From an uncultured bacterium (GTDB lineage: Bacteria > Cyanobacteriota > Vampirovibrionia > Gastranaerophilales > Gastranaerophilaceae): DNA of 64,000 bases. Positions 24,970 to 32,909 of this stretch are shown piece after piece (position 1 is the first letter of the stretch; every line of letters begins with the position of its first letter). Location of the stretch: the NCBI GenBank assembly GCA_948964545.1, contig CAREDV010000001.1, forward strand, positions 620,001-684,000, written 5' to 3'. The notes under the pieces were generated by a model, which saw nothing but the letters and a program-made list of their open reading frames with translations, ran no database searches and was not told the origin of the DNA. Made by a program: the position numbers and the translations under genes.

Positions 24970-25641
24970 ATGAGATACGTAACTATAATTTTATCATTAT
25001 TTTTGTTTGCACAATCAGTTGTGGCAGGACCGTTAAGCGGAAATGCAAAGACAAAAAGAATACCTGCGGGTACTGCATTTCAGCTTCAATTGACAAATGC
25101 AGTAACTTCATATAATTCAGAAGGTTCTGAATTTACGGCGATTATGATTAATGACCAGACTGCTGATTCTGATGTGATTTTGCCAATGGGCTCTTTAGTT
25201 CGCGGAACAATCAGAAAAATAGAACCTGCTAAAAGATTTTCAAAAGGTGCGGTTCTTCACCTTGATTTTGATCATGTAGTTACACCAAACGGCAGACAAT
25301 TACCTTTGTCAATGTCAGTTGTCGGCAGAACGGATTTAACCAACGACGGCGGTATTGCAGGTTCAAAAGGTTACAAAGAAGCGTTAGGTGAAAATTGGGA
25401 AAAAACAAAAGACATTACATCAAGTGCCGCAGAATGGGGTTCTGATGTATTTGACGGTGTTCCTGTTGCAGATCAATTAATGACAGGTATAGGGGCAGTT
25501 GGAGGCGCTATTGGCGGTGGTGCATATTACACTTATGATTTTTTTGCAGATATGATTAGAAAAGGTAAAAATGTTAACCTTAAAAAAGGCGACATTTTAA
25601 ATGTTATTCTTGTTAATCCTGTAGATGTACCTATTATATAA
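24970..25641 (+). CDS. hypothetical exported protein, TrbI/VirB10-like beta fold
   Basis: 223 residues. The signal peptide is cleaved near residue 20 (FLFAQSVVAG). The mature part opens with KRIPAGTAFQLQLTNAVTSYNSEGSEFTAIM and DVILPMGSLVRGTIRKIEPAKRF, and ends with VNLKKGDILNVILVNPVD. This recalls beta-barrel proteins with a removable-surface-property motif (TrbI-like), but the match is loose. A glycine-rich stretch (TGIGAVGGAIGGGAYYTY) could be a membrane or loop segment. It has a good Shine-Dalgarno site, AAGGAGAG. The last 8 bp overlap the convergent cyclase gene. Confidence 0.6.
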   Translation: MRYVTIILSLFLFAQSVVAGPLSGNAKTKRIPAGTAFQLQLTNAVTSYNSEGSEFTAIMINDQTADSDVILPMGSLVRGTIRKIEPAKRFSKGAVLHLDFDHVVTPNGRQLPLSMSVVGRTDLTNDGGIAGSKGYKEALGENWEKTKDITSSAAEWGSDVFDGVPVADQLMTGIGAVGGAIGGGAYYTYDFFADMIRKGKNVNLKKGDILNVILVNPVDVPII

Positions 25642-27403
25642 TTTTACCGACTTGATTTCTTCCGTTGTTTTTAGCGTCATATAGGCGTTTGTCGGCGGTT
25701 GAAATTAAGCTTTCGGCAGTTTCTCCGTCTTTTGGGAAAGTCGAAACACCTAAACTGATTGTTACATTTGTTTCTTTGCCGTTTGCAAGTTTAAAATTAT
25801 GCTGAGCAACGCGTTCGCAGATTTTTTGTGCTGTTGAAAATGCTTCTTCTTCTCCTGTATTTGGCAGGATTATGCTCATTTCTTCCCCGCCGTATCTGCA
25901 AACTATATCTGTTGCTCGGACATTTCGTTTAAGAGTTTGTGCAACCTGTCTTAACACTGCATCGCCTGACTGATGCCCAAAGTTGTCATTGAATTTTTTA
26001 AAAAAGTCAATGTCAATAATAATTAATGAAAAACTTATATTGTAACGTTTGCAATGTTCCAGCTGTCTTCTGATTTGTTCCTGGAAATATCTATGATTAA
26101 ACAATTCAGTGAGTCCGTCAGTTGTTGCAAGTTTATATTGTTGTTCAAAGTCTCGTGATTTGATAAGGTATTTAATAATATATGCACATGTAAACCCGAA
26201 AATTGAGAATATAAGAGGATAGATTATTTCCAGCCATAAATTTTCAAATCTCATTGCATAATATGCAATTAAAAGATAAATAAAATATGTTGAAAAAGAC
26301 ATCATTGATGCGGAGAATGCTGAATCTACACGAGATACAACAGATGCTATCAAAAGTGAAAGCAGAATACTTAAGGCAATAGTGTAACCTTTATTAACTT
26401 TACGTATAAAATTATTGTCAATAATGTTATTTATATATGTTGCTTGAACTTCAACTCCTGGATAAATTTTGCCTGTCGGAACTGTTTTTATGTCAAACAG
26501 ACTTGATGCAGTTGTGCCGAAATAAATGATTTTATTAGAAAAATCAAAATCGAGTTTATGCCCATTAACTGCTTTTATAAGTTTGTACATTGGAATATAA
26601 GTATATGTCCCAGCAGGGCCGTACCAGTTGAGGATTGCGCTTCCGTCTTTATCCAGATATATTTTTCGTTCGTCTATAATAAAATTCGAATTTTTATCTA
26701 TTTCATAAGTATTATTCAGCTCGCCAATGTAATTTAAACCAACTTTTAGTGCAAGCTGCGGATAAAAATCATTTTGATATTTTACTACTAGAGGCATTTT
26801 TCTTAAGATTCCGTCATCAGAACGAGAAACATTTATTATACCTATATTTGATGTTGAATCTAAAATTCCTTGTAAAATTGTTCTGCAATTTGAAAAACTT
26901 AATTGTGAAAAGTCAATGCGTGAATTGTTTTCTATATTAAGTTTTAATTTATTTGGCAATTTAGGCGGAGTTCTTAAATCTACAGACTGGTTGTCAAAAT
27001 TCATTGAGGTATAAATATTGTCATATTTTTTGAAAGCTTTAATTAAAGTTTCATCCGCAAGATTTTTGCTTTTTATAGATTTGACAAACATTAAGTCAAA
27101 AGCAATAGCACGAGGGCTTTCTTTTTCAAGATAATTAATCATGTCTGCATAAATATTTCTTGGCAGCGGCCATTCGCCAAAATTATCCAATATATACTCG
27201 TAACTGGCATCATCAATTGCAATAATTACTATATCTTCACTTGCTTTTTTAGCACCCTCATTTATCATTATGCTCTGGCGCAAGTCAAAAGTTCTGTTTT
27301 CAACAGAATCTATAAATGAACTTAAATTAGCGTTTTTAATTATAAAAAATGCAAATATAACAAAAAATATTATACCAAATGTGTATGAAATTTTCTTAAA
27401 CAT
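25634..27403 (-). CDS. CHASE2-domain diguanylate cyclase
   Basis: 589 residues. One membrane helix (about 6-23), an extracytoplasmic CHASE2 sensor (about 30-330, with IVIIAIDDASYEYI and WPLPRNIYADMI), three helices (about 340-415) and a C-terminal GGDEF domain (about 425-589). The active-site motif reads GGEEM. RATD, five residues before it, fits the product-binding inhibitory I-site. It makes cyclic di-GMP in response to an unknown signal. TATAAT lies 11 nt before the ATG, so any leader is only a few nucleotides. Confidence 0.92.
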   Translation of the reverse strand: MFKKISYTFGIIFFVIFAFFIIKNANLSSFIDSVENRTFDLRQSIMINEGAKKASEDIVIIAIDDASYEYILDNFGEWPLPRNIYADMINYLEKESPRAIAFDLMFVKSIKSKNLADETLIKAFKKYDNIYTSMNFDNQSVDLRTPPKLPNKLKLNIENNSRIDFSQLSFSNCRTILQGILDSTSNIGIINVSRSDDGILRKMPLVVKYQNDFYPQLALKVGLNYIGELNNTYEIDKNSNFIIDERKIYLDKDGSAILNWYGPAGTYTYIPMYKLIKAVNGHKLDFDFSNKIIYFGTTASSLFDIKTVPTGKIYPGVEVQATYINNIIDNNFIRKVNKGYTIALSILLSLLIASVVSRVDSAFSASMMSFSTYFIYLLIAYYAMRFENLWLEIIYPLIFSIFGFTCAYIIKYLIKSRDFEQQYKLATTDGLTELFNHRYFQEQIRRQLEHCKRYNISFSLIIIDIDFFKKFNDNFGHQSGDAVLRQVAQTLKRNVRATDIVCRYGGEEMSIILPNTGEEEAFSTAQKICERVAQHNFKLANGKETNVTISLGVSTFPKDGETAESLISTADKRLYDAKNNGRNQVGKII

Positions 27404-27480
27404 AACCTATTCCAATTATACTTCTCTATCAGTATAATTGAAGGATGAACTTTTGGCAAGTGCTGTACACCTAGCCTTAT

Positions 27481-27642
27481 TTAAGGTGTTCGCAGCGATT
27501 TGGTAATTTCATTACTGTTTAAATTATTTAGGATAAAATGTTTTTCTAGTATAAAATTATTTAATTTTAAAATCTCTGTGGAATAGGATAATTCATCGGG
27601 GTTTTGTAAATATCTTAATAAACATTCTTCGTGCAAATTCAT
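27481..27642 (-). CDS. small protein of 53 aa, unknown function
   Basis: A short open frame in the 400-bp gap between the cyclase and rpmE. The ATG at 27642 follows AAAGGTG by about 6 nt. The product starts MNLHEECLLRYLQNPDELSYS and ends with basic SLRTP. It is soluble, helical in appearance, and has no signal peptide. A short stem (CCTTA-AA-TAAGG within ACACCT...AGGTGT) straddles the stop codon. I do not recognise a family. The rest of the gap holds only promoter-like AT-rich sequence for rpmE. Confidence 0.5.
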   Translation of the reverse strand: MNLHEECLLRYLQNPDELSYSTEILKLNNFILEKHFILNNLNSNEITKSLRTP

Positions 27643-27803
27643 ATATTCACCTTTAATAACGGATAACTTTTATATTATGGCAAACTTAAAGTTTTTTAAC
27701 ATCAAACGAATGCATGATACTTGCACTTTTTTATTTCTGTAGTATCATATAATTAGTCGAAATTAAATCAAGTTTGGAATCTTGAAAGGAAAGAAGGTAA
27801 AAA

Positions 27804-28007
27804 ATGAAAGACGGAATTCATCCAGATTATAAGAAAATGACCGTAAAATGCGTTTGCGGCAACGAAATTGAAACAGGTTCAATTTTAGATAATATTACAG
27901 TTGAAATTTGCAACAACTGCCACCCGTTCTATACAGGTCAGCAGAAAATTCTTGACTCTGAAGGACGTGTTGAAAGATTTAACAAACGTTACGGTAAGAA
28001 AGCATAG
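27804..28007 (+). CDS. rpmE: 50S ribosomal protein L31
   Basis: The 67-residue zinc-binding form: MKDGIHPDYKK, then a CVC pair (about residues 16-18), EICNNCHPFYTG (Cys at about 37 and 40) and the basic tail GRVERFNKRYGKKA. The four cysteines mark the C+ type that holds zinc, in contrast to the zinc-free paralogue induced on starvation. AAGGAAAGAAGG precedes the ATG. Confidence 0.96.
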   Translation: MKDGIHPDYKKMTVKCVCGNEIETGSILDNITVEICNNCHPFYTGQQKILDSEGRVERFNKRYGKKA

Positions 28008-28032
28008 TAACTTTTGTTTGCGAAACTTTACA

Positions 28033-28065
28033 TTATACCACTCTTTGTATAAAGGGTGGTATAAT
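28033..28065 (+). terminator. rpmE terminator hairpin carrying the thyX -10 box
   Basis: TTATACCACTCTTT pairs with AAAGGGTGGTATAA (14 bp, one G-U) around the loop GTAT. The right arm contains TGG-TATAAT (28060-28065 for the hexamer), an extended -10 for thyX, whose ATG follows at 28088 behind GGAGAGG. Terminator and promoter therefore share sequence. Confidence 0.6.
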
Positions 28066-28087
28066 TGTTTAAAGGATAGGAGAGGAT

Positions 28088-28774
28088 ATGGAAAACAACA
28101 AACCTGTAGTTAATTTGATTTCAAAACCCGAGAATATGCTGAAGACTGTTTACACAGCGTGCAGAACCTGTTACAGCGCAGATTACCCGATAAATATTTA
28201 CAACAGCACTGATGATGAGGGAAAAATGCTTAAACTTATTGAGCGTGTTATCTCATCAGGACACTATTCTACGATTGAACATATTCAGGTAAGTTTTGCA
28301 ATTTCAAATGTTTCCCGTGCTTGCACGCATCAGCTTGTAAGACACAGGCACATGTCTTTTTCTCAAAAATCTCAAAGATATGTTAAAGAAAAAGGACAGT
28401 TTGATTATATTATTCCACCTACAATTGAACGTAATCCTGACCTAAAAGAAAAATTTGAAAACTTTATGGAACAAATTTCTACTCAATATCAGGAATTTGT
28501 TGATGCGGGAATTCCTGCTGAAGATGCAAGGTTTGTGTTGCCAAATGCAGCTGCAAGCTCGCTTGTTGTCAGCATGAATTTGAGAGAACTTATCCACGTT
28601 GCAAACTTAAGACTTTGTACACGTGCACAATATGAAATAAGAATAATGGTTAAGATGATGTGTGATGAACTAGTCAAAGAAGAACCATGGTTAAAACCTT
28701 ATCTTGTTCCAAAATGTGAACGTTTGGGCTTCTGCGACGAAGATAAATCTTGTGGTAGGATGCAGACCAGATAA
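28088..28774 (+). CDS. thyX: FAD-dependent thymidylate synthase
   Basis: ThyX methylates dUMP using methylene-tetrahydrofolate and FAD/NADPH. The 228-residue product contains the ThyX motif RHRHMSFSQKSQRY (about residues 80-93) and HYSTIEHIQVSF before it. The C-terminal part has NLRELIHVANLRLCTRAQYEIR. The stop overlaps the next start by 1 bp (TAATG). Confidence 0.96.
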   Translation: MENNKPVVNLISKPENMLKTVYTACRTCYSADYPINIYNSTDDEGKMLKLIERVISSGHYSTIEHIQVSFAISNVSRACTHQLVRHRHMSFSQKSQRYVKEKGQFDYIIPPTIERNPDLKEKFENFMEQISTQYQEFVDAGIPAEDARFVLPNAAASSLVVSMNLRELIHVANLRLCTRAQYEIRIMVKMMCDELVKEEPWLKPYLVPKCERLGFCDEDKSCGRMQTR

Positions 28775-30072
28775 TGTTTTTGTTTAATCCAATCATTATA
28801 GCTGTAATTCTATTATGTGTGCTTTGCCTTTGCAGGGTTAATGTTTTGCTTGCGCTTTTAGTTTCCGCTGTTGTTGCTGGGAAAGTTGCAGGAATGCATG
28901 TTGGTGAAATTATGGATGTTTTTATAAACGGCATGGGACAGAACAGCGAGACTGCTTTAAGTTACATTTTGCTTGGAACTTTTGCTGCAGCTATGGCGCA
29001 TACGGGGTTAGCCGATGTGCTTGCAAAAAGAATTTCTCTTTTAATCAAAAATAACAAATTTATTTTACTTTTGATTTTGACACTTCTTGCCTGTGCATCC
29101 CAAAACCTTATTCCTGTGCATATTGCATTTATTCCTGTTATTATTCCGCCATTGATTTCTTTGATGAACAAGCTTAAACTAGACAGGCGTGCGGTTGCGT
29201 GTGCTTTATGTTTCGGGCTTGTAACACCTTATATTATATTTCCTGCAGGATTTGGGCTGATTTTTCAAAGACTGATTGCGGATAATATGAGCGCAAATGG
29301 TCTTGCCGTAACGGTAGATGATGTCTGGAAATCTGTCTGGATTTTAGGTATTGGCTTGCTCGTTGGGCTTTTGTGGGCGGTATTTGTTTCATACAGAAAA
29401 CCGCGTGAATATGAAAATATTTCATTCAGAGAGGAAAGACGCAGGTCTTTAAGGTTTACGGGAAGCCATTATATAACTCTTTTTGCAGCAGTTGCTACTC
29501 TTGGAGTCCAGTTATTGACAAAATCTTTGCCGTTAGGTGCTTTAATCGGTTTGACCATAATTTTCGGCACACGTGCAATTAATCCTGAAAAAATGGATAC
29601 TCTAATCAATGAGGGAATAGGATTAATGGGGTATGTTGCTTTTGTAATGCTCGTTGCTGCAGGTTTTGCTGGTGTTTTGAAATCAACTGGTTCAATAGAG
29701 GTTCTTGTAAACGGCTTAATCCCGTTTATGCTTGGGTCAAAACTTTTTGCGACGGCTTTGATGCTGTTTGTTGGATTGTTTATAACAATCGGTATCGGAA
29801 CTTCATTTGGTACAATTCCTATATTGGCAGTTTTATTTGTTCCTATATTTATAAATTTAGGTTTTAATCCTATGGAATCAATAGTTGTATTTGCAGCGGC
29901 AGCTGCTTTAGGTGATGCGGGTTCGCCCGCGTCGGGAACGACTCTTGGCCCGACGGCGGGCTTAGGTGTTGACGGACAGCATCAGCATATTAAAGATACA
30001 TGCATCCCAACATTTTTACATTATAATATCGCACTAATTTTATTTGCATTGCTAGCAGTTTGTATATTTTAG
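28774..30072 (+). CDS. Na+/H+ antiporter-like membrane transporter (YuiF type)
   Basis: 432 residues with about eleven membrane helices. Repeated small-residue hairpins (for example CFGLVTPYIIFPAGFGLIF and AAAAALGDAGSPASGTTLGPTAGL) are typical of the ion-transporter superfamily that includes NhaC and YuiF. The transported solute is inferred: a Na+/H+ antiporter or an organic-anion carrier are both possible. It is translationally coupled to thyX through a TAATG overlap. No specific regulatory site is seen. Confidence 0.72.
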   Translation: MFLFNPIIIAVILLCVLCLCRVNVLLALLVSAVVAGKVAGMHVGEIMDVFINGMGQNSETALSYILLGTFAAAMAHTGLADVLAKRISLLIKNNKFILLLILTLLACASQNLIPVHIAFIPVIIPPLISLMNKLKLDRRAVACALCFGLVTPYIIFPAGFGLIFQRLIADNMSANGLAVTVDDVWKSVWILGIGLLVGLLWAVFVSYRKPREYENISFREERRRSLRFTGSHYITLFAAVATLGVQLLTKSLPLGALIGLTIIFGTRAINPEKMDTLINEGIGLMGYVAFVMLVAAGFAGVLKSTGSIEVLVNGLIPFMLGSKLFATALMLFVGLFITIGIGTSFGTIPILAVLFVPIFINLGFNPMESIVVFAAAAALGDAGSPASGTTLGPTAGLGVDGQHQHIKDTCIPTFLHYNIALILFALLAVCIF

Positions 30073-30089
30073 TTATAAAAAAAGTATGG

Positions 30090-30165
30090 CGGCCCTGGAG
30101 GGAGTCGAACCCACGGCAGACAAGGTTTAGGAAACCTCCGCTCTATCCTACTGAGCTACAGAGCC
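30090..30165 (-). tRNA. tRNA-Arg (anticodon CCT)
   Basis: A 76-nt cloverleaf: acceptor GGCTCTG/CAGGGCC, D-arm GCTC/GAGC, anticodon loop TTCCTAA with anticodon CCT, T-loop TTCGACT. The CCA end is encoded (30087-30089). One T-stem position is a U-U mismatch (GTGGG against CCCTC). It reads AGG codons. Confidence 0.93.
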
Positions 30166-30290
30166 ATATTTGTATTGTATCATAAAACTGCAATATTACA
30201 AAATATTAATATTATTTTGCTTATGTAGCAAAATATTTTTTGTTTACTTGTTATCTTGTTGAAAGGTCAATATTAAGAAAGGTAGTTTAT

Positions 30291-31496
30291 ATGTTAATTT
30301 ATCCAGTTTCAAATAGTACATCATTTAAAGGCGGGTTGAATCCCGAAGTGGCTAGAAATCAAATGAGAATACTCTTAACTCAAGATATTTGGAGTCCGAA
30401 GTTAAAAGTTAAAATGCCCGAAACTCAATTAGAAAAAGAAGTTTTATTAGAAGTTTTGCGAAACAGGTTGAAGTTAGACAGATTTACACGTCTAAACAAT
30501 CAAAAATTGCAATTAAGAGGAACGGTGCATCAAGCAGCAAAATTAGTTAAAGAAGAACCATTACATCCTGAATTACCTAAACTATTAGAAGAGATTGATA
30601 AAGCGGGAAATTTAGAAACGACTTTTAACACTTTAGATAAAAATATAGCGTTGGAAGCTAAAAAGAATGAACATGCATTAAATTATTTTAAAAATCTTCA
30701 AGAAATAGAAGAAGAATATTCCAAAAGAAAATTGGTAAAATCATCTGCTTTGGAACGTTTTTGGAATCAAGTTCGTAAAAATAATATTAATGCTGATGAA
30801 CAATATTCGACTAAAGAGTTAATTGATATTGTTTCAGAAACTCCTATTAATGCTGCATCAAAGGCTGCATCTAGGCCTTTAACTAAAAAACAGCTTCTAG
30901 CTAACATTGAAAAGCAATATGAACAAATATTAAGAGAAACAATCGATGTATATGAATTCCGCGCAAATCGTTATGACGATGCAGTCAATGCAAGAAAACT
31001 AATTCAAGAAACATACGGTAAAGCTCTTTCAAATATTCCTGGTGCAGAAAAACAGTTACAAAAGATTTATTTAGCTGTTGAAAAGAAAATTACGCATAAA
31101 GTAGACAGACTTGCAGATACAGATATTTATACTATTGGTGACATCTGGCCGCAGATGAGAGAAGTTGAAAATTCTATGAGAAAGACTCTTAGTGAAGTTA
31201 GTGAATTAAAAGCTAAACGTAATGCCGAGCCTAACAATAAAGAATTGCAAGATGCTTTGAAACAAAAAGAAGAATTCCTTGAAGAACTCAGAAATGACTG
31301 GATTAAAGGTATGAATATTAGTATAAAATATGAAAATATGAACAGGCAAAGTATGATTGATGCTGGCAGAATCTCAGAATATGATTATTTGACAGGTGAA
31401 AATAAGACTATAAAAAGACATAAGGCTGCATTTGAAGTTTATCAGAACAATAATGAAAGTATACCTGAATATTATTGGTCTAAAATATTAGCTTAA
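30291..31496 (+). CDS. hypothetical protein with N-terminal SFKG motif, coiled-coil rich
   Basis: I chose the ATG at 30291 (MLIYPVSNSTSFKGGLNPE), which has AAAGGTAGTTT upstream; the longer TTG frame has none. 401 residues, highly charged, mostly helical with several coiled-coil stretches (about 50-110, 120-160, 300-345) and lysine-rich ends. There is no signal peptide and no membrane helix. The short N-terminal SFKG sequence may be a sorting or interaction tag, which is a guess. The gene lies between two tRNA-Arg genes on the opposite strand. The function is unknown. Confidence 0.65.
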   Translation: MLIYPVSNSTSFKGGLNPEVARNQMRILLTQDIWSPKLKVKMPETQLEKEVLLEVLRNRLKLDRFTRLNNQKLQLRGTVHQAAKLVKEEPLHPELPKLLEEIDKAGNLETTFNTLDKNIALEAKKNEHALNYFKNLQEIEEEYSKRKLVKSSALERFWNQVRKNNINADEQYSTKELIDIVSETPINAASKAASRPLTKKQLLANIEKQYEQILRETIDVYEFRANRYDDAVNARKLIQETYGKALSNIPGAEKQLQKIYLAVEKKITHKVDRLADTDIYTIGDIWPQMREVENSMRKTLSEVSELKAKRNAEPNNKELQDALKQKEEFLEELRNDWIKGMNISIKYENMNRQSMIDAGRISEYDYLTGENKTIKRHKAAFEVYQNNNESIPEYYWSKILA

Positions 31497-31497
31497 A

Positions 31498-31571
31498 TGT
31501 GCTCGGCGGGATTCAAACCCGCGGCCTTTTCCTTCGGAGGGAAACGCTCTATTCAACTGAGCTACGAACAC
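31498..31571 (-). tRNA. tRNA-Arg (anticodon CCG)
   Basis: A 74-nt cloverleaf: acceptor GTGTTCG/CGAGCAC, D-arm GCTC/GAGC, anticodon loop CTCCGAA with anticodon CCG, T-arm GCGGG-TTTGAAT-CCCGC fully paired. CCA is not encoded, unlike the other tRNA-Arg. It reads CGG codons. It is squeezed between the preceding stop codon (1 bp) and the LCP gene stop (1 bp). Confidence 0.94.
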
Positions 31572-31572
31572 A

Positions 31573-32895
31573 TTAATCATTTGATAAAATTATTGTAAAA
31601 TCAGTTTCTCCACAGTAGTAATTTACAGGGTCGTAGACAAATTGAAAACCGCCGAAAGCTTCATGCTTTTTCTTTAAATGGTTATAATAATCATTTGTAA
31701 CCTTGTTTGAATGGGCAATAAATTGAGAATGAGAACGTGACATTGTACCTGTACATTTCACATCAATGCCTGCCGTTTTTAGGTTTTCAGCCATTCTTTC
31801 ACCAATAGAACTTTCTGCAGACATAATTCCTGCAGATAAATGCATTGTTTCATCAATAGGAGTTCTGTCACGATAGATTACACGGTTTACGACTTCTTGT
31901 GTTTTTTCAGGGTCTAAAATCCAGTAACTGATATAACCTTTCTGGTTTGGACCTCCTGGCAGCATTGCGATTTCAATTTTATCCATATCTACATGTTTGG
32001 CAAGTCCAGCATATTGTGTCATTTCGTAAAATGACATATCTGTTTTAACATATTTTTTTGCAACTGAAATTATGTCAGGAATTTTAGTAATTGTTGAAGG
32101 TTGTTTCAATTGAGTTAATATACTTCTCAAAAGCCATTGCTGACGCTGGGTTCTGCCAATATCGCCGAGTGCATCGTGTCTGAAGCGTAAGTATTCCACT
32201 GCTTTTTGCCCGTCTAAGTGCTGATTGCCTTTTGCAAAGTTAATATGTAAACCTGCTGTGTAATCGTGATATCTCATTGGTTTTTCAACATAAATATCAA
32301 CACCGCCCATAGCATCAACTATTGCTTTCACAGCATCATCATGAACCATAATGTATCTGTCAATATGAACACCTAGAGTATCTTCGACTGTTCTTTTAGT
32401 CATCTCAACTCCGCCTATAGCGTGAGCAGCATTAATCTTATTAACTCCGTGATTTTTAGGCAGATAAACCTTGCTGTCACGAGGAATTGAGAGCGCATTA
32501 ACAGATTTACTTTTTGGGTCGATATTAACAAGAATAATGGTATCTGTTCTTGTTCCTGTCCATAAATCATCAGGATTTTCGCTGGCATCAACACCTAAAA
32601 ATAATATATTTTGTCGTCTTAAACCAAATGGAAGAGTAAAATCTGCATGTTCTTTATTTCCATTTTTTTGTGAAAGTTTATGATAAATTTTTGTGATAAC
32701 AGAATCTTCACCGAACTGTTTTGCAATGTATTCTTCATTTCCGCCAAGGATAAATATACAGGCGACAACTCCAATAAATACAATAACCATTCCTATAAGC
32801 ACTTTGGCAAATGAAGAACTTTCTTCGCGTTCCTGTTTAATGCGTCTTACAAATGAATCTGTTCTTTCTCTTCTTTGTTGAATATTGTTAGTCAT
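31573..32895 (-). CDS. LytR-CpsA-Psr family glycopolymer transferase
   Basis: LCP enzymes move lipid-linked glycopolymers onto peptidoglycan. The 440-residue product has a cytoplasmic N-terminus, one membrane helix (about 29-50), and an LCP catalytic domain (about 90-260) with TRTDTIILVNIDP, LSIPRDSKVYLP and VNKINAAHAIGG carrying the conserved Asp/Arg residues. A C-terminal LytR_C-like domain covers about 360-440. AAGGAAA lies upstream of the ATG. It follows mgtE after 14 bp, so the two may be co-transcribed. Confidence 0.9.
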   Translation of the reverse strand: MTNNIQQRRERTDSFVRRIKQEREESSSFAKVLIGMVIVFIGVVACIFILGGNEEYIAKQFGEDSVITKIYHKLSQKNGNKEHADFTLPFGLRRQNILFLGVDASENPDDLWTGTRTDTIILVNIDPKSKSVNALSIPRDSKVYLPKNHGVNKINAAHAIGGVEMTKRTVEDTLGVHIDRYIMVHDDAVKAIVDAMGGVDIYVEKPMRYHDYTAGLHINFAKGNQHLDGQKAVEYLRFRHDALGDIGRTQRQQWLLRSILTQLKQPSTITKIPDIISVAKKYVKTDMSFYEMTQYAGLAKHVDMDKIEIAMLPGGPNQKGYISYWILDPEKTQEVVNRVIYRDRTPIDETMHLSAGIMSAESSIGERMAENLKTAGIDVKCTGTMSRSHSQFIAHSNKVTNDYYNHLKKKHEAFGGFQFVYDPVNYYCGETDFTIILSND

Positions 32896-32909
32896 ATATA
32901 TTTTCCTTA

